A stretch of DNA of 6,334 bases from assembly GCA_012522165.1 (NCBI GenBank), contig JAAYKZ010000080.1:1-6334 (forward strand), read 5' to 3'. The notes under the pieces are model-generated. The model was not told the DNA's origin. It made no database searches and saw nothing but the letters and a program-made list of their open reading frames with translations. The translations under genes and the position numbers were made by a program. This document shows positions 1 to 4,900 of the stretch, in pieces. Origin of the DNA: Clostridiales bacterium (GTDB taxonomy: Bacteria; Bacillota; Clostridia; Caldicoprobacterales; UBA3941). The number at the start of each line of letters is the position of its first letter. Within the stretch, counting starts at the first letter, position 1.

Positions 1-287
1 ACAAGGCCCTACGTAAGGCACTAGAAATATTCTATCCTCAATTAAAGAAAATGCGGCTGACAGATTATAAGGTAAGAGTACTGGATACTACCCAAGCGAC
101 AGCTGCAAAGGTAAGGGTTCATATAGAATCTACAGATGGCAAAAGGGTATGGGGCACTGTAGGCTTGTCTACTAGCATTATAGAGGCCAGCTGGGATGCC
201 CTGGTAGATTCAATTGAATATTTCCTATATTTAAATGGAAATGCCAGCAGTGGGGATGAATGTGAAGAGGTAAATAATGTTGTCTAA
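1..287 (+). CDS. cimA: (R)-citramalate synthase CimA, C-terminal end (5' part outside window)
   Basis: This is the last 94 codons of a gene that begins before the window; the frame is open from base 3 to the TAA at 285-287, and the in-frame ATG at 51 is internal. The visible segment begins KALRKALEIFYPQLKK and continues through DYKVRVLD, TAAKVRV, WGTVGLS and IIEASWDALVDSIEY, the pattern of the C-terminal LeuA-type dimerisation and regulatory domain as found in CimA rather than in 2-isopropylmalate synthase. The family condenses pyruvate with acetyl-CoA to (R)-citramalate in the cytoplasm, the entry to threonine-independent isoleucine synthesis; this domain normally binds isoleucine for feedback inhibition. 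The catalytic TIM barrel is not in the window, so activity cannot be judged. A polar tail of about 19 residues follows the conserved DSIEY segment and looks poorly conserved. The leuCDB genes downstream can process citramalate onward, which supports CimA over LeuA. Confidence 0.9.
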   Translation, partial: KALRKALEIFYPQLKKMRLTDYKVRVLDTTQATAAKVRVHIESTDGKRVWGTVGLSTSIIEASWDALVDSIEYFLYLNGNASSGDECEEVNNVV

Positions 288-314
288 TGGCTATTGAAGG
301 ATCACTTCATCACT

Positions 315-350
315 GATTTGGAGAAAACAAATCCAAGTTTTCTCCAAATC
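315..350 (+). terminator. Strong stem-loop after cimA, possible terminator
   Basis: Bases 315-328 (GATTTGGAGAAAAC) and 337-350 (GTTTTCTCCAAATC) are a perfect 14-bp inverted repeat around an 8-base loop, beginning 27 bases after the cimA stop. The position fits a transcription terminator for cimA. The T-tract is poor, however: the stem is followed by TATTTCAG, not a run of T, and the other strand has no T-run either. It may therefore be an inefficient terminator, an mRNA-stabilising 3' structure or part of a leader. The 3' arm can pair instead with downstream bases (336-343 with 357-364, 8 bp perfect), which would open the main stem. Confidence 0.5.
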
Positions 351-364
351 TATTTCAGAAAACT
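350..364 (+). promoter_or_regulatory. CodY-box-like sequence upstream of leuC
   Basis: The 15 bases CTATTTCAGAAAACT match the published Firmicutes CodY consensus AATTTTCWGAAAATT at 11 of 15 positions, including an intact TTTCAGAAAA core. CodY is a branched-chain amino acid and GTP sensing repressor, and ilv-leu genes are among its classic targets. The site lies about 115 bases before the leuC start and overlaps the end of the stem-loop by one base. Sequences with four mismatches also occur by chance in AT-rich DNA, so this is a candidate only. Whether this organism has CodY cannot be seen here. Confidence 0.3.
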
Positions 365-420
365 GAGTAATATGGGAAGGTTTAGTTTTTTCACAATTTA
401 GTATTGGATTAATAGGTATT

Positions 421-453
421 ATGAAGATAGATATAACTGGCATAATGATTTAG
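421..453 (+). other. Possible ten-codon isoleucine-rich leader reading frame
   Basis: An ATG at 421 opens the frame MKIDITGIMI and stops at TAG 451-453, 25 bases before leuC. Four of ten residues are isoleucine (three ATA, one ATT), the end product of the citramalate route. This recalls leader peptides of attenuated branched-chain amino acid operons. Against it: the ribosome binding site is weak (AGGT at 414-417, three bases before the ATG), the isoleucines are not consecutive, no terminator stem lies between the frame and leuC, and ATA codons are common in this DNA by composition. Confidence 0.18.
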
Positions 454-462
454 TTTATTTAT

Positions 463-470
463 AGAAGGAG
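463..470 (+). promoter_or_regulatory. Ribosome binding site that sets the leuC start
   Basis: AGAAGGAG lies 8 bases before the ATG at 479. The upstream in-frame GTG at 470-472 begins on the last base of this site and so cannot use it, which makes ATG 479 the better start. Confidence 0.75.
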
Positions 471-478
471 TGAGAATT

Positions 479-1744
479 ATGGGAATGACCATGACACAGA
501 AAATATTGGCGGCACACGCAGGACTAGATAAGGTAAAAGCCGGACAGCTTATAATGGCGGATCTAGATTTAGTGCTAGGTAACGATATAACCAGTCCTGT
601 AGCTATAAAGGAATTTAGAAAAATCGGTGTAAAAGAAGTATTTGACAAGAGCAAAGTTGCTATAGTACCGGATCATTTTACTCCCAATAAGGATATAAAA
701 TCAGCAGAGCAGTGCAAATTCATAAGAGAATTTGCTAGAGATAAAGAAATAGAGAACTTTTTTGAGGTAGGGGAGATGGGAATAGAACATGCCCTCATCC
801 CAGAAAAGGGTTTGGTAGTTAGCGGGGATGTGGTAATTGGCGCTGACTCTCATACCTGCACTTATGGAGCTTTGGGAGCCTTTTCAACAGGTGTGGGTAG
901 CACAGACATGGCTGCTGGTATGGCTATTGGCAAGGCCTGGTTTAAGGTGCCTGAGGCTATGAAAATTGTTCTTAATGGCAGCCTTCCCAAATGGGTTAGT
1001 GGAAAGGATGTGATCCTTCATATCATCGGCATGATCGGTGTTGATGGTGCCCTTTATCAATCCATGGAATATACTGGACCTGGAGTGGCATCATTATCTA
1101 TGGACGATAGATTTACCATAGCCAACATGGCTATTGAAGCTGGAGCCAAGAATGGAATTTTTGAGGTAGATGAAAAAACCATAGAATATATGAAAGAACA
1201 TTCCACCAAAGAATATGCCATCTACAAGGCTGATGAAGATGCAGAATACACTAGGGTAATTGAGATAGATCTGTCTACCCTAAGGCCTACCGTTGCCTTC
1301 CCTCATCTGCCGGAAAATACACGGACCATTGATGAAGTAGGGGATATACCTATTGATCAGGTGGTTATAGGTTCCTGCACCAATGGTAGAATAGAGGATT
1401 TAAGGGTAGCGGCAAAAATCTTAAAAGGTAATAAGGTCAAAAAAGGAGTAAGGACTATAATCTTCCCAGCTACTCAAAAGATTTATCTACAAGCTATGAA
1501 AGAGGGGCTTTTAGAGATCTTTATAGAAGCAGGAGCTGCCGTAAGCACACCTACCTGTGGTCCATGTTTAGGAGGACATATGGGAATACTGGCAGCCGGC
1601 GAGCGGGCAGTGGCCACCACCAATAGAAACTTTGTAGGTAGAATGGGCCATCCAGAAAGCGAAGTTTACCTTGCCAGCCCTGCAGTAGCAGCGGCCTCTG
1701 CAGTAACTGGCAAAATTTCATCCCCTGAGGAGGTAGTAAAATGA
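479..1744 (+). CDS. leuC: 3-isopropylmalate dehydratase large subunit (isopropylmalate isomerase)
   Basis: With LeuD this forms the cytoplasmic isopropylmalate isomerase, which interconverts 2- and 3-isopropylmalate in leucine synthesis; in CimA-containing organisms the same enzyme often handles citramalate and citraconate. The 421-residue product is the short form of LeuC in the aconitase superfamily, without the extra length of the approximately 466-residue enterobacterial type. Visible motifs are GADSHTCTYGALGAFSTGVG near residues 122-141, GSCTNGR with Cys300, and PTCGPCLGGH with Cys360 and Cys363. The three cysteines are the expected 4Fe-4S ligands, and their numbering from ATG 479 agrees with the family, supporting this start. 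The N-terminus MGMTMTQKILAAHAG is typical. The stop overlaps the leuD start in an ATGA arrangement, so the subunits are probably translationally coupled. No strong promoter is visible: the best hexamers, TTCACA (390-395) and TATTAT (417-422), are 21 bases apart, wider than normal. Confidence 0.96.
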   Translation: MGMTMTQKILAAHAGLDKVKAGQLIMADLDLVLGNDITSPVAIKEFRKIGVKEVFDKSKVAIVPDHFTPNKDIKSAEQCKFIREFARDKEIENFFEVGEMGIEHALIPEKGLVVSGDVVIGADSHTCTYGALGAFSTGVGSTDMAAGMAIGKAWFKVPEAMKIVLNGSLPKWVSGKDVILHIIGMIGVDGALYQSMEYTGPGVASLSMDDRFTIANMAIEAGAKNGIFEVDEKTIEYMKEHSTKEYAIYKADEDAEYTRVIEIDLSTLRPTVAFPHLPENTRTIDEVGDIPIDQVVIGSCTNGRIEDLRVAAKILKGNKVKKGVRTIIFPATQKIYLQAMKEGLLEIFIEAGAAVSTPTCGPCLGGHMGILAAGERAVATTNRNFVGRMGHPESEVYLASPAVAAASAVTGKISSPEEVVK

Positions 1745-2229
1745 TGAAAGGAACTGTCATAAAATACGGAGACAATATAGATACAGATGTCATAATCCCT
1801 GCTAGATATCTAAATACCAGCAATATAGAGGAGCTGGCTGCTCACTGTATGGAAGACTTGGATAAGGATTTTGTCAACAAGGTAAAGCCCGGGGATATAA
1901 TGGTGGCTGGTAAAAACTTTGGCTGTGGCTCATCAAGAGAGCATGCACCAGCTGTTATAAAAGCTTCAGGTATTGCCTGTGTAATAGCTGAAACCTTTGC
2001 TAGAATCTTTTATAGAAACGCCATAAATATTGGACTTCCCATAATGGAATGTCCTGAAGCGGCTAAGGATATTGAGGATGGAGATGAGGTATCTGTAGAT
2101 ATATATACCGGAGTTATAACCAATATAACCAAGGGTAAAACCTACCAAGGAACGCCTTTTCCTGAATTTATGCAGGATATAATGAAGGCAGGGGGGCTTA
2201 TAAACTACGTAAAGGAAAAGGGTGAATAG
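1741..2229 (+). CDS. leuD: 3-isopropylmalate dehydratase small subunit
   Basis: This is the swivel-domain subunit that completes the LeuC active site. The protein has 162 residues, normal for the short LeuD type. Diagnostic segments, numbered from the second Met, are KYGDNIDTDVIIPARYLNT (7-25), GKNFGCGSSREHAPAVIKASG (57-76) and ETFARIFYRNAINIGLP (83-99); the GCGSSREHA segment contains substrate-contacting residues in the aconitase family. The loop implicated in substrate choice in archaeal relatives (form YLxx) reads YLNT at residues 22-25. Two adjacent ATG codons (1741 and 1744) could start it. GAGGAGG at 1727-1733, inside the end of leuC, is 7 bases from the first and 10 from the second, favouring 1741. 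The gene overlaps leuC by 4 bases and is followed 2 bases later by leuB. Confidence 0.95.
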   Translation: MMKGTVIKYGDNIDTDVIIPARYLNTSNIEELAAHCMEDLDKDFVNKVKPGDIMVAGKNFGCGSSREHAPAVIKASGIACVIAETFARIFYRNAINIGLPIMECPEAAKDIEDGDEVSVDIYTGVITNITKGKTYQGTPFPEFMQDIMKAGGLINYVKEKGE

Positions 2230-2231
2230 TC

Positions 2232-3296
2232 ATGAAAATAGCTCTTATTCCCGGAGATGGGATAGGTCCAGAGATAATAAAGCAGGCCTTAAAGGTACTA
2301 GATGCAGTTTCTAATAAATATAATGTAGAATTTACCTATGAAGAAGTTTTAATGGGTGGTATAGCAATAGATGAGACCGGGGTTCCTCTTCCTGAGGAAA
2401 CCCTTAAGGTCTGTAAGAAAAGTGACGCAGTGCTGTTAGGAGCTGTGGGAGGAGAAAAATGGGACAACCTCCCGGGGCACCTTCGTCCAGAAACGGGATT
2501 GCTAGGCCTTAGAAAAGCCTTGGGAGTATTTGCAAACCTTCGTCCTGCTATACTTTTCCCCCAGCTTAAGGAGGCATCTACCCTAAAGGAAGAGGTGCTG
2601 GGAGATGGCCTAAATGTCATGGTGGTTCGGGAGCTTACAGGGGGACTGTATTTTGGAGAGAAGAAAAGGGTTGGCCAAGGCAACTCCCAAAAGGCATGGG
2701 ATACCATGATATATAGTGTTGAGGAAATAGAAAGAATTACCAGAGTAGCCTTTGAACTAGCCATGAATCGAAACAAAAAACTAACTTCCGTGGATAAGGC
2801 CAACGTTTTAGAAAGCTCCAGGCTATGGAGAGAGGTAGTAACAAAGGTAGCTGAGGATTATCCGGAGGTTACCGTAAACCATATGTACGTAGACAATGCA
2901 GCAATGCAGCTTATACGAAATCCCAAGCAGTTTGATGTGATAGTCACGGAAAATATGTTTGGAGATATTTTGAGCGATGAGGCATCTATGCTTACAGGCT
3001 CCTTGGGCATGCTGCCTTCTGCCAGCTTAGGGAAAGAGAATCCTGGTCTCTACGAGCCAGTACACGGCTCAGCCCCTGATATAGCCGGACAGGATAAGGC
3101 CAACCCCATAGCCACAATTATGAGCGTGGCAATGATGCTAAGGCATAGTGGTGGCATGGAGGATGCAGCAAGGGACATAGAGAATGCTGTATCCAAAGTG
3201 CTGGATATGGGCTATAGAACCGGGGATATTATGCAGCCTGGCATGAAGCAAGTAGGCACCGAAAAAATGGGAGAGCTTATTGCAGGCGAAATATAG
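2232..3296 (+). CDS. leuB: 3-isopropylmalate dehydrogenase
   Basis: The enzyme oxidises and decarboxylates 3-isopropylmalate with NAD+ to 4-methyl-2-oxopentanoate, the leucine precursor; relatives also convert 3-methylmalate to 2-oxobutyrate in the citramalate route. The protein has 354 residues, the usual length. Visible are the N-terminal IPGDGIGPEI (6-15), AVGGEKWD (71-78), the substrate helix RPETGLLGLRK (85-95), VRELTGGLYFG (132-142) and EPVHGSAPDIAGQDKANP (275-292). Expected catalytic and substrate residues are Arg94, Arg104, Arg133, Tyr140 and Lys189, with metal-binding Asp221, Asp245 and Asp249. Glu87, Leu90 and Leu91 match the isopropylmalate-type side-chain pocket rather than isocitrate dehydrogenase, and Asp283 fits NAD+ preference. 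AAGGGTGA at 2218-2225 precedes the ATG. The gene ends with two consecutive stops (TAG TAA). No convincing terminator follows, so transcription may continue into the next gene. Confidence 0.97.
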   Translation: MKIALIPGDGIGPEIIKQALKVLDAVSNKYNVEFTYEEVLMGGIAIDETGVPLPEETLKVCKKSDAVLLGAVGGEKWDNLPGHLRPETGLLGLRKALGVFANLRPAILFPQLKEASTLKEEVLGDGLNVMVVRELTGGLYFGEKKRVGQGNSQKAWDTMIYSVEEIERITRVAFELAMNRNKKLTSVDKANVLESSRLWREVVTKVAEDYPEVTVNHMYVDNAAMQLIRNPKQFDVIVTENMFGDILSDEASMLTGSLGMLPSASLGKENPGLYEPVHGSAPDIAGQDKANPIATIMSVAMMLRHSGGMEDAARDIENAVSKVLDMGYRTGDIMQPGMKQVGTEKMGELIAGEI

Positions 3297-3319
3297 TAAA
3301 GCAAAAATATGGAAAAGTG

Positions 3320-3348
3320 TTGTAATACCATCCAAAAAGTAATAGACT
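3320..3348 (+). promoter_or_regulatory. Weak promoter-like sequence before the M23 peptidase gene
   Basis: TTGTAA (3320-3325) and TAGACT (3343-3348) are separated by 17 bases and each match the sigma-A hexamers at 4 of 6 positions. If used, transcription would start near 3355, just after the left arm of the inverted repeat at 3345-3353. Matches of this quality are common in AT-rich DNA. Confidence 0.2.
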
Positions 3349-3390
3349 ATCACTAGGTGATTGATTCCAATTCATAAGAAGGTGATAGTC
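3345..3390 (+). promoter_or_regulatory. Inverted repeat masking the peptidase ribosome binding site
   Basis: GACTATCAC (3345-3353) and GTGATAGTC (3382-3390) form a perfect 9-bp inverted repeat around a 28-base loop. The right arm ends on the base before the ATG at 3391 and takes in part of the ribosome binding site AGAAGGTGA (3377-3385). In a transcript reading through from leuB this pairing would hide the site. The left arm also has a closer partner: ATCAC (3349-3353) can pair with GTGAT (3357-3361) in a 5-bp, 3-base-loop hairpin that would leave the ribosome site free. The repeat is seen directly; a regulatory role is inference. Confidence 0.4.
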
Positions 3391-4284
3391 ATGCCAGCTG
3401 TTAGGTATAGGATGGTAACTAGAAGAAGGCGATATAGAATAAACGGAAGAAGGTTTTATCCCCTTCTTGCCCTTTTCATTATATTTGTTATTTTAGCGAT
3501 CCTAAATAAAGTTCAACAAAAGGGATTATATGCAAATTACAGTTTAGCCGAAGTAGATCCCCAGCATTTGGAGATGTACTTTGATGTTGAGGCAGCCCAA
3601 GGAGTGCCCTGGTACTATCTTATGGCCATAGATAAAGCAGAAGACATTTCGGCAGAGGAGATAAGTCCAGGTAGAGGGGAGCAGTTAGCCCTTCATCTAA
3701 GGGGCATTACTTCTCCAAAGGAGTTGGGAGAAAAGCTAAAGGAATATAACAATGACCCTAATTTTATAAAAAGGGTTGAGTATGAGATAAAACGCCTTCA
3801 ATATATCAATGAAGTCTATGAGGATAAAGTATTTCCAGTTGCCCAGGTAGACTATACTTACTCCAATGATTTTGGTAACAGTAGAACCTATGGCGGGGAT
3901 CGCCATCATGAAGGCATAGATATTATGTGCGAAATGGGAACTCCTTTGCTTGCAGTTTGCGATGGTGTAGTAGAGAAAAAAGGTTGGCTGGAGCTAGGTG
4001 GATGGCGCATTGGCATAAGAGGAGACGATGGCATCTACTATTATTATGCTCATCTCTCTAGGTATGAGGATGGCTTAGAGGAAGGGGACAGGGTAAAAAA
4101 GGGTCAGGTAATAGGTTATGCTGGAGATAGTGGTTATGGTGAAGAAGGCACCACCGGGCAGTTTGCTCCCCATCTTCATTTTGGAATGTATGAAAGGGAT
4201 AGCTGGTCCAGCGCAGGAGAAAAGGCCATAAACCCCTACCCTTTCTTGAAGGCCTGGGAGAGAAGATCAGGGCAAGCTAATTAA
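3391..4284 (+). CDS. Membrane-anchored M23 family metallopeptidase
   Basis: A probable zinc peptidase that cleaves peptidoglycan cross-links on the outer face of the membrane. The 297-residue protein begins with an Arg-rich stretch (nine Arg between residues 5 and 21), then one hydrophobic helix at about 22-38 (FYPLLALFIIFVILAIL) without a clear cleavage site, so it is probably an N-in signal anchor. Residues 51-150 form a mostly helical linker containing VPWYYLMAID (72-81), reminiscent of lysozyme-like helical domains but with no catalytic residues I can assign. The C-terminal LytM/M23 domain (about 155-290) keeps the expected zinc ligands His173 and Asp177 in HEGID and His263 in HLH, plus His221 in YAHLS and His261, so it looks active. 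ATG 3391 is preferred because AGAAGGTGA lies 5 bases upstream; an in-frame TTG at 3361 lacks a good site. It follows leuB by 94 bases and precedes the nitroreductase by 25. Its substrate and role (growth, division or sporulation) are unknown. Confidence 0.88.
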   Translation: MPAVRYRMVTRRRRYRINGRRFYPLLALFIIFVILAILNKVQQKGLYANYSLAEVDPQHLEMYFDVEAAQGVPWYYLMAIDKAEDISAEEISPGRGEQLALHLRGITSPKELGEKLKEYNNDPNFIKRVEYEIKRLQYINEVYEDKVFPVAQVDYTYSNDFGNSRTYGGDRHHEGIDIMCEMGTPLLAVCDGVVEKKGWLELGGWRIGIRGDDGIYYYYAHLSRYEDGLEEGDRVKKGQVIGYAGDSGYGEEGTTGQFAPHLHFGMYERDSWSSAGEKAINPYPFLKAWERRSGQAN

Positions 4285-4309
4285 TTATAAGTTTATGGAG
4301 GTAATAATC

Positions 4310-4900
4310 ATGGATTTCATGGATATTATCAAAGGAAGAAGAACCATACGCAAATTCAAGCAAGATAGAATAGATAGAGCTATTCTTGAAGATTTAGTTG
4401 ATGGAGCAAGACTGGCACCTTCGGCTATGAACATGCAGCCTCTGGAATATATAGTGGTAGATGAACCGGAATTATTGGATAAGGTTTTTGATACTCTTAT
4501 TTGGGCCAGATATATAAGACCAGAAGGAGACCCCAAAGAAGGAGAAAAGCCCGTTGCCTACATCATTGTATTGGTAACTGGCCAAAAAGGAGCCTTCACA
4601 AATCATGATATAGGTGCAGCAGTCCAGAATATTTTATTGGGAGCTTGGAGTTACGGGATAGGCAGCTGCTGGCTTGGCTCTGTTGATCGCAAGAAGCTGG
4701 CACAGGCATTAGACATTGGTGAGAATATAAAGATAGACTCAGTGATAGCCCTGGGATACCCTGCAGAAAAAGCTGTCTGGGAAGAGGAAAAGGGCAGCAT
4801 AAAGTATTATAAAGATGAAAACACTGTCCTCCACGTTCCAAACCGGAGGTTGAGTGATATATGTCATTGGAATGGAGGGAAACTTATTGATAAGCGATAG
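4310..4900 (+). CDS. Nitroreductase-family FMN flavoprotein
   Basis: A 196-residue protein of the FMN-dependent nitroreductase superfamily, cytoplasmic oxidoreductases that use NAD(P)H to reduce nitro compounds, quinones or other acceptors; the natural substrate cannot be told from sequence. Visible landmarks are GRRTIRKF (residues 9-16), the N-terminal FMN phosphate-binding motif; ARLAPSAMNMQPLEY (33-47), the PSxxNxQP motif; HDIGAAVQNILLGAWSYGIGSCWLGSV (about 98-124), the conserved helix and flavin-contacting segment; and ALGYPAE (about 147-153). The length fits the short, single-domain members, which normally act as dimers. The ATG at 4310 has GGAGG (4297-4301) 8 bases upstream. An in-frame ATG at 4295 overlaps that site and is unlikely. 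The 3' end overlaps ilvD by 14 bases, indicating co-transcription, yet there is no known step for such an enzyme in branched-chain amino acid synthesis. Confidence 0.88.
   Translation: MDFMDIIKGRRTIRKFKQDRIDRAILEDLVDGARLAPSAMNMQPLEYIVVDEPELLDKVFDTLIWARYIRPEGDPKEGEKPVAYIIVLVTGQKGAFTNHDIGAAVQNILLGAWSYGIGSCWLGSVDRKKLAQALDIGENIKIDSVIALGYPAEKAVWEEEKGSIKYYKDENTVLHVPNRRLSDICHWNGGKLIDKR
4874..4879 (+). promoter_or_regulatory. Ribosome binding site supporting the TTG start of ilvD
   Basis: GGAGGG lies inside the nitroreductase gene, 7 bases before TTG 4887. Together with the conserved protein N-terminus it decides the start; no ATG or GTG lies at a suitable distance in that frame. Confidence 0.7.

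Noticed and set aside
1..287. 2-isopropylmalate synthase (leuA) as the identity of the first gene
   Set aside because: The ALRKALExFYP and DYKVRVLD...SIIEASWDALVDSIEY patterns are those of citramalate synthase C-termini rather than LeuA.
288..478. T-box riboswitch for leucine or isoleucine in the leuC leader
   Set aside because: The leader is short, and neither the conserved T-box sequence nor the terminator with T-run that defines such elements is present.
409..654. Minus-strand 81-codon frame across the leuC leader
   Set aside because: It is mostly antisense to leuC, has no recognisable motif, and its 3' end falls in the leader with no supporting signals.
2336..2803. 155-codon open frame on the minus strand inside leuB
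   Set aside because: It lies fully antisense to a conserved enzyme, its translation is Ser/Pro/Arg-rich without recognisable motifs, and it has no supporting context.
3297..3344. Rho-independent terminator after leuB
   Set aside because: No stem of useful length followed by a T-run is visible; the only clear inverted repeat nearby overlaps the peptidase ribosome site and is better seen as a translation element.
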